Positions 1 through 11,990 of a DNA stretch of 64,000 nucleotides are shown one piece after another. The stretch is from Amaurobius ferox (Eukaryota > Arthropoda > Arachnida > Araneae > Amaurobiidae). The notes beneath the pieces are model-generated. The model saw only the letters and a list, made by a program, of their open reading frames with translations, did no database searches and was not told where the DNA came from. How positions within the stretch are numbered: position 1 is the first letter of the stretch; the number at the start of each line of letters is the position of its first letter. Position numbers and translations under genes: made by a program. The DNA is taken from positions 79,195,604 to 79,259,603 of the forward strand of contig OX578137.1 of NCBI GenBank assembly GCA_951213105.1. Direction: 5' to 3'.

Positions 1-700
1 GAAAACAATTTTGAAATTTGTGACTTATCGAGGGAATAATGTAAAAAGCTGAGTGAGAGATTAGTAAATGGGAAATTAATTTTTCAACACTACCACCTAA
101 GTGTGATTAGAAATTGTATTTTAATATCCTCTAAATTGGGATTCAGTTTGGCTTCTTGTTTGCGTAGAAGTTTAATTTTAATAAATTCTGTGCATTCGGA
201 ATTTTAAATTCCGAGATAGTTTTACAAAATTATAGAATATTAATGTCGTAAACCAAAAGCCAAATACGTTTCAAAAACAATTAAACACAATTAATAAATA
301 AATATTGAATAAGCAGTTAATGGCCTTCAATATTTGAAATATATATTTAATACTAATATTTCAACGAACAGTAACAAGATGTTAACAAATATTGCACACA
401 ACTTTTTTACAGCGAAAATAATTTTCAAATTTAGAACATATCAAGGGAATGAATGATATAAAAAGATGTGTGGGAGATTGCTAAAAAATACATTAATTTT
501 TCAACACTCCCAAATAAATGCGTTTACATACTTTACTTTTATATCCTGTTGCATAGTATTAATTTTAGTTTCTTGGCGGCGTAAAAAATTGTCTTAATAT
601 GTTTTGTGCATTTGGTGTTTCAAAATGCCAGCTAGTTTTTACAATGCTATTGGAGTTTAATGCCATATTCGAAAATATGTATCTGATATTTGTTGTTAAA
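1..700. repeat. Old tandem repeat, unit about 414 bp
   Basis: Sequence at 1-250 is repeated in diverged form at about 414-668. Shared landmarks are the stretch ending in TTAATTTTTCAACACT near 75 and near 490, a GGCTTCTTG/AGTTTCTTGG landmark near 150 and 570, and a TTCTGTGCATT/TTTTGTGCATT landmark near 185 and 604. No ORF of note. The window may begin inside a longer array. Confidence 0.5.
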
Positions 701-781
701 TTCAGGTGCAGTGAGGTATGTAGATGAAATATTGATTTTTGTTTGGTAAATTTTGAGGGTTGCGTCAGATATTAAGTTTAC

Positions 782-1304
782 TTCGAAGAACTAATTTAAA
801 AATATTTTGAAATAATTTTTTCGAAACTTTCCTTTGACTTTTCATTATTTTTATCTTTTCTACACTGTATAGTGTGACATTCCATAGGAACATTTTCCAA
901 CTGATACCAGCATCTCTAAATCTTTTGTGCTTTTTAACATCCTTCAGCACGGCCTAATTGATATATCATATGACAGTAAAAATACTTGCTATTTACTACA
1001 ATTATTCTGCGGGTAAAATTTCGCATATGGTAAAGTAGCTCGGAATGTTTTAACGATTTGTGTAAATATCATAACATTCGCCGATATTTTGGGTACATAC
1101 GAAATTTTGCAGCATTGTAGTTATTAGCTATGCAGTAGTAAAAAACGCTAAAAAAGGAGAAACTTTTCAGAAAACTCTGTAATGAAAACGTACTTTTAAT
1201 AACTTTTTATTTTGTTTCATGTATATTTATTTCTTAAATTCTGATTTAATAATACAAATCTTCATTTGCTTGACTTTAATAACAAAGAAATAAGAACTGA
1301 TTTA
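782..1304. repeat. Tandem duplication, copy 1 (525-bp unit)
   Basis: This block is repeated immediately downstream at 1307-1829. Reading the two side by side I find a single difference (TTTTGTTTC against TTTTGGTTC late in the unit). The unit is non-coding and AT-rich. Such near-identity means either a very recent duplication or an assembly error. Confidence 0.92.
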
Positions 1305-1306
1305 AT

Positions 1307-1829
1307 TTCGAAGAACTAATTTAAAAATATTTTGAAATAATTTTTTCGAAACTTTCCTTTGACTTTTCATTATTTTTATCTTTTCTACACTGTATAGTGT
1401 GACATTCCATAGGAACATTTTCCAACTGATACCAGCATCTCTAAATCTTTTGTGCTTTTTAACATCCTTCAGCACGGCCTAATTGATATATCATATGACA
1501 GTAAAAATACTTGCTATTTACTACAATTATTCTGCGGGTAAAATTTCGCATATGGTAAAGTAGCTCGGAATGTTTTAACGATTTGTGTAAATATCATAAC
1601 ATTCGCCGATATTTTGGGTACATACGAAATTTTGCAGCATTGTAGTTATTAGCTATGCAGTAGTAAAAAACGCTAAAAAAGGAGAAACTTTTCAGAAAAC
1701 TCTGTAATGAAAACGTACTTTTAATAACTTTTTATTTTGGTTCATGTATATTTATTTCTTAAATTCTGATTTAATAATACAAATCTTCATTTGCTTGACT
1801 TTAATAACAAAGAAATAAGAACTGATTTA
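1307..1829. repeat. Tandem duplication, copy 2 (525-bp unit)
   Basis: Second copy of the block at 782-1304, offset 525 bp. The copies diverge abruptly on both sides: C against T just before TTCGAAGAACTAA, and A against T after CTGATTTA. Confidence 0.92.
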
Positions 1830-2459
1830 TTTGAATTTGTATGTCAGTTTTAATTTAAATAAAATGTATGGCAGTCAATTTATAGCACAAAATGTACGTA
1901 AATTTACTGGGCAAAGCAATAATAGGTAAAATAATATATATCCAATTAATGCCAGAAAAATCCAAATTTTAGATATATCTAAATTTTAGTTTTTGTGCAC
2001 ACTTCATTTGAGTCCTAATAATTATAAATGTAAGATATAAAATTAACAAAATATTGATATACGCAGCAGTCCATTCTAGCGTTTCTAGTGCAGAAATACT
2101 ATTTTAACAACTGGATATTGAAACTTTTGTTTACATATTCTTATGAAACACTTGCGATAGCTTGCATTTTGTCAGGCAAAAAGATAAGTATGTCATACAT
2201 AGCATATATTTGCTGTCTCCAAAGATATATTACGGATTTAGAAAACGCAGTTTTAAAAATGCCTGTTTTTCGGATCTGAGATATTTAATCTAAAATTGTT
2301 ATTTCAATTATCTCTGTTTTGTGGCATTTAGAAGCGGAACTAAGTTGTTGACAAGAAAATGTTATTTGGTATTTGAGAAGATAAACCTCAATTCGTCAAT
2401 AAAACGAAATATAGTTTACATACTGCATACAGCAGTTAAATGGCTGTTCCACAATTTTT
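1830..2459. other. AT-rich intergenic DNA, nothing recognised
   Basis: Only a 63-codon chance ORF (2088-2279, plus). No repeat partner found elsewhere in the window. Confidence 0.5.
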
Positions 2460-2584
2460 ACTTTCCTTATATACATAATGTATAAGGAAAGTATTGTGAA
2501 AGGGTCGAAAATTCGAATTCGAGTTTTCGACGGGAGAGCACGTTTCGAGCATCCCTGATCACGAATCAAACATTTTTAAAGTGA

Positions 2585-2619
<35 letters not shown>

Positions 2620-3380
2620 CAGTGAGTCTGTGGAGACGATAACTGACGAACGAATGGACCGATTCGAACGAAATTTGGTACAAAAATCACAATCCGTGAA
2701 CACAGGAAGCCTATTGTTTTTATATGCAATCGAATGTTCAGAACCCTCCTAAATTTTCGAGTGAAATTTTCAAAAAATCGCCAAGAAATTAAAACCGCTA
2801 ATAAAGTTACGCGAATAGTCTTTTCTTATGTAATTTTTCATTAGAAAACGATTGATATAAATTTTAGAACGCTAACATGAACCGTTCTCGAGATATTGCA
2901 TATTTTTCAAAAAAAATTATCACAAAGTCATAAAAAATAAAAAAAAACATATTTCCTATTGAGAAACATGTTCACTTTTCATATGTAATACCATGCGATA
3001 AATTTGGTGACATCATTCTCGTGGATCTTGCTCATTCCATTCATGAAAAAATCTAGTTTGGGTAATACTTTTGTATTTGAACGCTAATTGTCATTTATCT
3101 GTTGTAAAAATAACTTATTTCTTCGTCCATAACGTTTGACGAGAGTTTTGTGGAATGTCGCCAACTTGGCGACTTTTTTAAATGTTGCCAAATTAACAAA
3201 AATCTCGCCAAATGAATAAAAATGACGCTAAATCAATGAAAATGACGACTAATTGAAGAAAATCCAATATCTTAGAAAGAATATAAGTATCTACTATAAG
3301 AATAAAATTTTTTTAACTATACAAGTAGTAAATTCATTGCAGTATATAAGGAAAGTCATGTGCTGCCCACATCAGATTTT
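2460..3380 (+). mobile_element. ACTTTCC-family non-autonomous element, copy A
   Basis: Non-coding element recognised by comparison with copies B (3881-4840), C (52941-53907) and D (56886-57998). It opens with a perfect 12-bp palindrome, ACTTTCCTTATA and TATAAGGAAAGT around a 9-nt loop (2460-2492). A block with TTCGAATTCGAG follows, then a (TG)n run at 2587-2613, a conserved 250-bp body, a stretch rich in TTGGCGAC-type motifs (3140-3260), and an end TATAAGGAAAGTCATGTG then CCCACATCAGATT. There is no ORF, so it would need proteins from elsewhere. The class is not certain: the TATAAGGAAAGT hexadecamer-like end motif occurs at both ends, which suits a cut-and-paste transposon, but I found no clear target-site duplication. 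Confidence 0.8.
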
Positions 3381-3880
3381 AAATTATATGTATAGTATTT
3401 AACATACAACATAACCCACTTAAATAGAAAATATTTATAGTTAATCTACCAGTTTGTACACTTCTATCTTAAACCTGGAATTAAACAAATATTTATTCTC
3501 ATTTAAACCAAGATTACATTACCCTCCTATGCAATTGCAAAGTTTATATAGCAGTGAATATTAATTTAGATTAGAATAAAATGTTTTCATATATTTTATT
3601 TATTTGTAAATTAAAGAGTGTTTATAAGTTAAAAGATGGAAACGATTTTCAGCAAAATAAATCACAATAATCATAACACAATTGAAATTTTCTACGAGTT
3701 TGAGAAAAAAACATATACTTTGCATTTGACATAATTATCCAAGCACTGTAAACATTAAAGTACTTAAAAACGAAGACTTTAACGTACTCGTTTTCATTTG
3801 AGTACAATAGTACCATAAACGAGTAGGTGACATACTGAAATATAAGTAGCCGCACTTGCTTGAACATGAGTACTACAATA
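3381..3880. other. Spacer between oppositely oriented copies A and B
   Basis: About 500 bp of AT-rich sequence with no repeat partner noticed. A 72-codon minus-strand ORF (3649-3867) has low-complexity composition and is not supported as a gene. Confidence 0.5.
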
Positions 3881-4840
3881 AAAAATCTGATGTGGGCAAC
3901 ACATGACTTTCCTTATATAATGTAATGAATTTACTACTTTCACAGTAAACAAAATATGTTTTTCCTATAGTAGATAGTAATATTTTTTCCAAGATATTGA
4001 ATTTTCGACAATGAGTCGTCATTTTCATTGATTTAGTGTCATTTTTATCCATTTGGCGAGATTTTCTTTAATTTGGCAACATGTCAAAAAGTCGCCAAGT
4101 TGGCGACATTCCGTCAAATTCGTCGCCAAAATCTCGCCAAGCGTTATGGACGAAGAAATAAGTTATTCTTACAGCAGATAAATGACTATTGGCGTTCAAA
4201 TACAAAATATTACTTAAAGTATCTTTTTTCATGAATGGAACGAGCTAGATCCACGAGAATGATGTCAACTAATTTATCGCATGGTATTACATATGAAAAG
4301 TGAACATGTTTCTCAATAGGAAATATATATTTTTTTTATTTTATATGACTTTTTGATATTTTTTTTTAAATGTACAATATCTCGAGACCGGTTCATGCTA
4401 GCGTTCTAAAGTTTATGCCAATCGTTTTCTAATGAAAAATTACATAAGGAATGTCTATTTGCGTAACTTTATTAGCGGTTTTGATTTTTTGACGATATTT
4501 TCAAAATTTCATTCGAAGATTTAGGGGGGATTCTGAGCATTCGATTGTGTATAAGAACAATAGGCTTCTAGTGTTTACGGATTGTGATTTTTGTACCAAA
4601 TTTTGTTCGCATCGGTCCATTCGTTCGTCAGTTATCGTCTCCACAGACTCACTGACACACACACACACGCACACACACATACTTTCACACACACACACGC
4701 ACATACACACAGACATCACTTCAAAAATGTTTGATTCGTGATCACGGATGCTTGAAACGTGCTCTCCCATCGAAAACTCGAATTCGAATTTTCGACCCCG
4801 TCACAATACTTTCCTTATACATTATGTATATAAGGAAAGT
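3881..4840 (-). mobile_element. ACTTTCC-family non-autonomous element, copy B
   Basis: Reverse-orientation copy of the element at 2460-3380. It starts (plus strand) with AAAATCTGATGTGGG and ends with the palindromic terminus at 4808-4840. The (AC)n run at 4653-4713 is the complement of the TG run of copy A. The TTGGCGAC-type block lies at 4000-4145. The two small ORFs over the AC run (4501-4770 minus, 4547-4741 plus) are microsatellite translations, not genes. Confidence 0.8.
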
Positions 4841-5506
4841 TAAAACGCATTATTTCATTTTGATTTCATTAAAAATGGTGTAGTAAATATGCAATTACAA
4901 TTCTGAAATTTTTTGTCCAAATATTTCGACGAATAAAAGTTATAGCTTCGACATTAAAGAACTATATCATAAGAATTACGATGGCGGATGTATATATTTC
5001 GTGTGCGGTACTATGCAGTCATGTGTTTTTTCTCTAATGTGGCGGTAGAATACGGCCACGCAAAAAGCATTGCTTGTCTTATGCATATGCGCTGTTTGTC
5101 ATCCGTCATTTATTTACAGTTTAAAAATATAATTGAAAAATAAAAATATAATTGAATCTCCCATATACTCAAAAATGAGTACATAGTATTTACAAATATT
5201 CTTAAGATTGATTCTCCCATACTCATAAATGAGTACATAGTATTTACAATTTGAACCTAAATATGTTTAAAATTTAATTCTTTGATATATTAAAAATTGA
5301 GTATATGCGTTTTTCAAGGTTGAAATATGGTTACTCGGAGCATGCAAATTACTCGAAATTGAGTACATTCTACTCTTTTTGAATACTCATTTTTAACAGT
5401 GAGGACTATGGGATAAGTATGATTGTTTAAGCTATTTTTATCTCTTCTATGAGGAACTATTTTTCAACCGACCTCGTTGTTTTCCTAAGAAAATCCCCCA
5501 TTTATT

Positions 5507-5508
<2 letters not shown>
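4841..5508. other. AT-rich DNA with short GAGTA palindromes
   Basis: Between 5155 and 5265 a roughly 60-bp motif occurs twice, containing ACTCAAAAATGAGTACAT and ACTCATAAATGAGTACAT, each a small ACTCA/TGAGT inverted repeat; weaker relatives continue to about 5390. No gene seen. Confidence 0.45.
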
Positions 5509-5774
<266 letters not shown>

Positions 5775-5834
5775 TCAGTCTTTAGCTTTTTTTTTTAGCT
5801 TTTGATTTTGATAAATTTATATACTTACAGGCTT

Positions 5835-7100
5835 GTTCAAATTCCATTCCTATTGAAGCATTCCATCTATGGAAGTATACTACCTTACATCTTCTTAAAA
5901 ATGTTATTATAAATATTAAATTTACGAGGCCTAGTTATCTTTATAAACAACTCGTTTCTGCTATTAAAGTACTACAACAACATTTTGTCATAACTTGTAG
6001 ATAAAGCTTCTAATAATTATGCCATGATTTGTAAAAAATATTAAGTTTCTCTGTTACAGAATTACTTAAAAAATAATCATATTTTTAAACCCATTAATAA
6101 TCAATCTATCAAAATCAGAACTAAAATGATAAAATTATATACACAATTAAATATTAATTGTAAGTTTTATAAATTTCCATATGTTACTTTGGTTCCTAAA
6201 TTCCACATATCACCTCTCGGTTTATAACGGTCACCTGTGAACATAATACCTTTACCACTACAGCTAGTAAGTACTTCCTAAACTGTTTAAATAGAATTAA
6301 TGAATCTCTTAAATTTAAGAATTCAGGCTATTTCACATTGAACAATATTTTTGATTTAGTTAATCACCTTAGCAAGCTTCCACATATTCTTGGATTCCAT
6401 ATCTTTGATTTTAAAGACCTATTTAATAATATTAATATTAAAGATTTATATGAAGTTATTATCTCCCTTTATCATGATTATCAATCTTCCAATAATGTTC
6501 TCTTTAATGTCAAAATCTTTCCAATGCTATTGCACTTTGTGTTATACAACAATTACATTATCCAAGGTGATACCATATATTTACAAATATCTGGTGTACC
6601 TCAAGGGAGCTGTAGTAGTAGTATTCGAGCTAACTTATAAATTTATTATTATTATGAAAGTCATTTTAACTCTAATCGATATATTATATATCGATATGTT
6701 GACGACTTAATTTGTATTATCATTGATGATTCCTGTCCCATTAATATTGATTTTTATCCCTCTAACCTAGAATTAATTCCTAATGAGCCTAGTGTTAGTC
6801 AAACTGTAAATTATTTAGATCTAAATTTAGATACCCTCAATAATCATGTTATTACCAATCTATATGATAAAAAAGATTCTTATAACTTCACTATTATTGA
6901 GCAGCTGCCATATCGATCTTGTACTTATATTCAATTGTTTAGAAACATCATTTTAAACCAGCTATTTCGAATACATCGACTTTCTGATCCTCAGTTTAAC
7001 TTACTCCACATCAATAATCTTAAACGTATTTGTCAAAATTACCACTATCCGGAAGTATTTGTGAATAATGTTATTAATAATTTCACTTACAACACGTAAT
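5835..7100 (+). pseudogene. Penelope-type reverse transcriptase remnant P1
   Basis: Broken RT gene, the most complete copy of its family here. Reading across frames in order: DKASNNYAMICKK (about 6000-6040, interrupted by a stop or frameshift), a palm segment FDFKDLFNNI (from about 6404), GVPQGSCSSSIRANL (6593-6637), the catalytic YRYVDDL (about 6686-6709) after another frame break, then NYLDLNLD and LYDKKDSYNF (about 6810-6890) and the C-terminal tail ending near 7100. An intact 100-codon piece spans 6338-6640. The order DKA, FDF, GxPxG, YVDD, YLDL, YDK suits Penelope-like RTs. No GIY-YIG nuclease follows the RT, so this would be a subgroup without a C-terminal nuclease, perhaps the permuted clade. 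Multiple stops and frameshifts make it dead. Confidence 0.7.
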
Positions 7101-7696
7101 ACTTTTACAAATACATTATTTATCCTTGATTGGATAACTCTTTTCTGTGATTTTTACCCGTTCTTATCACCTACTTACCATTAGTCCTGAGTCTGATACT
7201 GCTTATTATTTTTGAAAAACTACTTTCCACTTGTCCTGAGTCCTATACTGCTTACTATTTTTGAAAGTCTTGATACACATTATTTTTCGTTCATGTGTAT
7301 TCATTCCGGTGTCCCTTGTCTTTGACGAAGAGATGTAAAATGCTGTGTCGAATGTCCCCCTTGCGAACATGTAGACTCCCACGTGGTGACTGTGCCTGTG
7401 AGTTAATAATTCGGATTTTATATATTTGGTTTATAATTCACTTGGTTTTTATTATTTGTCCTTTCACTAGCCAGCAGAGAGTTCCAATGGTGTCCATAGG
7501 TTAATATTATTGCCATTGTCAGAAATTGGCTATTCCATCGGTTTTAATTCGAATTACATGGCTGTCCTGACGAGAATGCAATTTCGAACCAATCGTTGTT
7601 TTTTGTGTAGTTTCAGTTGATTGTTCTCCATGTCTTGATCTACAATCTTGAGCAATTTATTATTGCCTTTTCTCATTTTTGCCGTGCTTGCTTTTT

Positions 7697-7701
<5 letters not shown>
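7101..7701 (+). other. 3' region of RT element P1
   Basis: Non-coding tail between the RT remnant and the next AT tract. It includes CTGACGAG at 7567, which resembles part of a hammerhead ribozyme core, but the rest of the core is not intact. A 69-codon ORF at 7295-7504 is unsupported. Confidence 0.4.

Positions 7702-7765
<64 letters not shown>
7702..7765. repeat. (TA)n microsatellite
   Basis: 64-bp pure AT dinucleotide run that closes the P1 element on its 3' side. Confidence 0.97.
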
Positions 7766-7770
<5 letters not shown>

Positions 7771-7951
7771 TTAACTATGATTTTTGTATACTCATCTTTC
7801 CCTCACCCCCTTTCCATTATAGTGATAAGTTACCTTCTATTTTTATCCTCCTTAGTCTTGGTCTATAGTTACTTATTTGTAACAGATATGCTAGAGGTGG
7901 GATTTTTTGTACTTACCGTAGTTTATGCATAGTTTTCGATTAAAAATTTAA

Positions 7952-7954
<3 letters not shown>
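7766..7954. other. 189-bp insert between two AT tracts
   Basis: Pyrimidine-rich sequence bracketed by (TA)n on both sides. It could be a heavily truncated microsatellite-inserted element; no coding match seen. Confidence 0.35.

Positions 7955-7994
<40 letters not shown>
7955..7994. repeat. (TA)n microsatellite
   Basis: 40-bp AT dinucleotide run. Confidence 0.95.
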
Positions 7995-7995
<1 letters not shown>

Positions 7996-8668
7996 TACAG
8001 AATTTCAATTCTTAGTCGGTGATGTAACCATTTATCAAATTGAAAAACACAATAAGTAGCAATCGATAACTATAGCGATGAGTAAGAAAACAACCATTGC
8101 AGCATTACTAATAACGGAAATTTGGACTATTTTTTGAGACTGTTGCTGTTGGAATAACAAAGGGATGTGAATGAAGCTGATTTATTGCTAGTAAAAAGAC
8201 GCAATGATGGAAGTGAACACAGCACCAGTAAAGACTAAGACCAATAATAAATTTTATTCAAAAAATCACAAATATTTTAAAAATAAGTAATTATTTAATT
8301 CGTGTATTTACTAAAATACAATCATCTAAAATTCCATTTTTGTTTTAATCAGCTATAAAATGGTTTATTTGTTATCTTGATATTATGAATTGATGGCCTA
8401 CTTTCGATCCTAATAAGATCAGATTTTGTTGTTGTAAAAAGAAACGTATTGAGCATATTTTAAAATTGAAAGTGAATTTAGATTCATTTTGTTCTGTTCC
8501 CCGTGTCTAGGTGTTTAGCAAATTTGAACACGTTGAGAAATTTTCCTCGATGTTGATAATCGATATTATTGAATTATCATCTAGGTCAGCAAATTTATTG
8601 CCAAACATGTCACCGAATTCGTGGTGAAGCAAGACAGACACACGGACAGATGGACAAAGATATTGACT

Positions 8669-8672
<4 letters not shown>
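7995..8672. other. Intergenic, nothing recognised
   Basis: AT-rich. The end carries a GACAGACACACGGACAGATGG stretch (8631-8650) typical of dispersed arthropod repeat tails, but no partner in this window was identified. Confidence 0.4.

Positions 8673-8710
<38 letters not shown>
8673..8710. repeat. (AT)n microsatellite
   Basis: 38-bp AT dinucleotide run. Confidence 0.95.
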
Positions 8711-8713
<3 letters not shown>

Positions 8714-9381
8714 CGAAGACTGTAATAAAGCGTTAATTGTACTTTTAAATTATATTTTTCCCATCATGTAAGTCATTCTAGCTTTCTCTGTCTCGGCACA
8801 TACGAAACACCTCACCAAAATTATATACAGAATAATTGCATCTTCTGTTCATTAACTCAATTTTCTAACAATATTCATACATGCGATATGTCATTTACTT
8901 ACGGTAACTACACGAAGAGATATAAACTCTTAGAGCTAAAATATTTACGATTGGCATAATGTAGTGGAAAGACCCTTTATTGCATCACTTTCACAAACCT
9001 AATTCAATTTCTAGTTCTGAGTAGAATTTTTATTTTCTGCACTTATCTAATTTCCTCGTAGAATCCACCGACTTAAAAGGGAAGTACATGTGGCATGATT
9101 ATGATAAATTGGGTTCTATCAAAGTGAAGAAATTTCTAATGGAGCCCAGTTTTATATTTCTTGAATTACTTTGGAATTTTTTTGGAAAAGGATTTTAGAT
9201 TGCAGTATTTGGATCATTTTATGAATGGGTTTAACCTCTAGAGTAATTATGAAAAGGTGTGAAAATGAGCAATTTCTTCAATACATCAAATAAATATGTA
9301 AAATGAATGAATGCTCTGATGGTGACTGTTTCCAGAAATCAAACTTAATTTTAGACACTGAAGAAAAAATTGTCCAGAGCT
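8711..9381. other. Intergenic, nothing recognised
   Basis: AT-rich unique-looking sequence without ORFs above 60 codons. Confidence 0.5.
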
Positions 9382-9437
9382 GTGGATCAAACTAGTATCT
9401 CTGAATACACCCAGGCACATTGCATATCATACTGTAC
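9382..9437 (-). repeat. tRNA-like repeat remnant 1
   Basis: Read on the plus strand it runs TGGATCAAACTAG then CTCTGAAT then CACATTGCATAT then ACTG, the order seen when a tRNA is read backwards (T-arm, anticodon arm, D-arm). It is too decayed for a functional tRNA and most likely an old tRNA-derived SINE head. Confidence 0.4.
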
Positions 9438-9579
9438 CTGTAAAAATTACTAAAATTGCCTTATATACATAATATTTCTAAGTACAGCCACGATGAACAG
9501 ATCCAACCTCCTCCTGACAGCTATGTTTGTGTTAGGTGTAGAATACTCTTAATTTTAACCACTGAAATCGGCTTGCACC

Positions 9580-9634
9580 GGCGATTAAATTTGGGCCTCT
9601 TGTTTTGCAATTAGACTGCATATGATTCTACTCC
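9580..9634 (-). repeat. tRNA-like repeat remnant 2
   Basis: Plus-strand order AAATTTGGGCCTCTTG, then TTGCAATTAGACTGCAT, then ATTCTACTCC resembles a reversed tRNA. It lies about 190 bp after remnant 1 and is preceded by a similar CACTGAA segment, so the three remnants may be one tandem family. Confidence 0.33.
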
Positions 9635-9752
9635 GAATCTGAAATAAATTACTAGAATTTCTTTTTGAAATTTATTATCTTTAAATTGATAAAAAATATA
9701 AATAATTTAAAAATGTTTTATATTAATTGCTCTTAAAGATCAGCTAATCAAA

Positions 9753-9812
9753 AATTGAAAACTAGAACCTCTGAATCTCAAGGTAAGTGATTTACCAACT
9801 AAGTTTCTCTGT
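9753..9812 (-). repeat. tRNA-like repeat remnant 3
   Basis: The clearest of the three: AACTAGAACCTCTGAATC, then AAGGTAAGTGATTTACCAACT, which on the minus strand gives an A-box-like TTAGTTGGTAAATCA and a B-box-like AGGTTCTAGTTTT. Spacing from remnant 2 is about 175 bp. SINE head rather than an active tRNA, because the arms do not pair fully. Confidence 0.45.
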
Positions 9813-10375
9813 TACAAGAGGGAAAACTGACTTTACTACATTTTATCCTGAGACCGAGACACTTTGCTCTCTTTATTTTCTCTCTTGCAAACTTTATCAC
9901 ATTCTATGCACAGTTTATTTTGCATTCTAGTGTTTAAAACTTCGAGTGAACACCAGTGTGAAATTGAGAGAAGGAAAAGCTTTGAACACATCCGAACTCT
10001 ATGTTTTGATACAAGATATCTACAGAGATACAAGGTCGGATTTAGATGTACTGGTCTAAGTTTATTCACGTTCAATGGGATCTTTGAACTCAGAAATTAA
10101 AATATACAGCAAAAATGTGCGATTTAATTGCACATCACAGCCAAACTTTCTGCATGCAATTGCAACTGCTAAATCATACATACATATAAAGGAACATTTA
10201 AAGAAGCTGTACAAAAGCTGCATAATGTCTTGTTTTAAACTCGACGTCTGAAAAATCTCTAGTGAATTCCTCAAACTGTATCATTTATGAAGATATAGCA
10301 GAAATAAATAACTGGTACAGTTATAAGGAAACATTTTACAGGTTTTTCTATGGGTGCAACATCCTCTAATGACTA
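9813..10375. other. Intergenic, nothing recognised
   Basis: Three overlapping ORFs of 70-79 codons on both strands (9836-10274) are mutually antisense with no recognisable motif; I do not call a gene. Confidence 0.45.
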
Positions 10376-11160
10376 GTAGATCGCATTATTACCGAAACGC
10401 AATCCCAGAGCGCACCAGCTCTCCGTTCGACGGCTACAACAATAGGCACGTTTATATGCGTCAGTACTGTAAGGCGGAGGCTAAAGGACTCTATGCTGGA
10501 GTACCACAGATTTGTATCTTTTGAAGTGCTAGGAAGATGATTAAAATATAGTCATTATGCGACTTAGACAGAAGCGCAATGGCCTAATTTACGGATGAAT
10601 CACGATTTGCCCTAGATTCAGAAAATAAACGTGTCTGGAAAGAAAGGTCTGAAGAGAAGGAGAAACACGCAACCAGCTCAATGACATCATTAAACATCAC
10701 GAATTTAGTCGTGGAAGTGTGGTGGTACGGAGTGGATTGACTTTGCGATATCGTACCCATCTGCTCGTGTCCACAGACGGCACTGTGACAGAGAACCTGC
10801 ATCGCGATTAAGTCCTTGCAAACTTCATGAGATTGTATGCTGCAGCAATGGGTTCATATTCCTTCATGATGGACTTTGAGGTTCGTTCACACTGAGAAAT
10901 GCTAGTGAACGAGTTCATTGAGAGCGAAGTTATTACTCGTATGAAGTGATCAAAGTATTCTCCTGACCTCAATCCGATCTAAAATCTTTAGCATGCCCTT
11001 CTTCTCGTCTATTCAATTCAACTACTCTCCAAGAGCTGAAATCGCTTCTACAGAAAAGGCAGCTGCTTCTACAGAAATGTCAGTTATTGCTCTCTGCTAT
11101 GCTGGATCGCCTAATTGAAGACATGAAACTTCGTTCGGAAGTTTTTTATCATGAGTTAGG
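10376..11160 (+). pseudogene. Tc1-like transposase pseudogene
   Basis: Degenerate DDE transposase of the Tc1 type, read across frames. Visible pieces in order: GLYAGVPQICIF (about 10480), FTDESRFALDSENKRVW (about 10590-10640, containing the first catalytic Asp), a GGxxVMVW-like SVVVRSG segment, TDGTVTENLHRD (about 10765), FMMDFEVRSH where the second catalytic Asp region should lie (about 10865), and YSPDLNPI (about 10955-10980, the PDLNPIE-like motif near the third acidic residue). In-frame stops and frameshifts show it is dead. The 72-codon minus-strand ORF at 10584-10802 is its antisense shadow. No terminal inverted repeats were found. Confidence 0.75.
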
Positions 11161-11439
11161 AAAATACTTATATTAAAGCTTGTTTGGTTTGTTCCCATAG
11201 TATATAAAGCGTTTTTTATCGACACTATTAAGTGTGAAGTAAACACTTAAAACTGAAAATTACAGTTATATTGCCTCTAATTTTATTATTATACTCATGA
11301 AAAAATATTACTCAATTGACTATAATTTTGTAAATATCGGAATCAATCAAATTAGATCCTCTTGACTAATGTATGTTTTACTGTCGTCTGCTTAACATTT
11401 GGAAGATAGTATATACACAATGACATACACAGAGACTAA

Positions 11440-11607
11440 CATAAATGCACACCAATTTGCATACATATGCAATACACAGACATGACTTTAAAGACATTCG
11501 AGTTCAAGGATATTTAAAACATGCTCTTTCGTCGAAAACTCGAATTTAAATTTTCGACACCGTCACAATACTTTCTCTACATTTAATGCTATGTATATAG
11601 GGAAAAT
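11440..11607 (-). mobile_element. ACTTTCC-family fragment
   Basis: Truncated, diverged copy in the same orientation as copy B: ACACAGACATGACTTTAAAG, a TTCGTCGAAAACTCGAATTT segment and a decayed palindromic terminus near 11571-11605. The body upstream of the AC run is missing. Confidence 0.65.
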
Positions 11608-11990
11608 AATAGGACTTGCAAAATGAATATATTATTCAACTGCGGAACAATATGATTTATTTTGTTTACAGCATTGTTTATTCTTGCTCTGATTCTTTAC
11701 AATTTAAATTCTATTTATAATTGTATATTTATATTGAAAATTATTCATATGTGAAATTTAATTCCAAAGAAACATTTTTAAAATAAATTACATTTCAATC
11801 AAAACAATAAAATTACCAGTGTATTAATCAAACTTACAATCTATAAAAAGAACATTAATTATTTAAATCAATTCCATGCTACATTCATTGTATAATTTGA
11901 TAATGCGAATTAAATTATAGAATTTAAAAAGTAATATTAGCCATTGATTTGGAAAACCTTTTCTTTTGTTGCAATCGCCGGCGTACTTCA
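11608..11990. other. AT-rich intergenic DNA, nothing recognised
   Basis: No ORF or repeat partner identified. Confidence 0.45.

Noticed and set aside
4501..4770. ORFs over TG/CA runs (4547, 17401, 17512, 17639, 53040, 53062, 57751)
   Set aside because: Microsatellite translations inside repeats.
7561..7600. Hammerhead ribozyme core: CTGACGAG followed by TTTCGAACC
   Set aside because: Penelope-like elements can carry hammerheads, but here the GAAA part of the core is altered and I could not form stems I and III convincingly.
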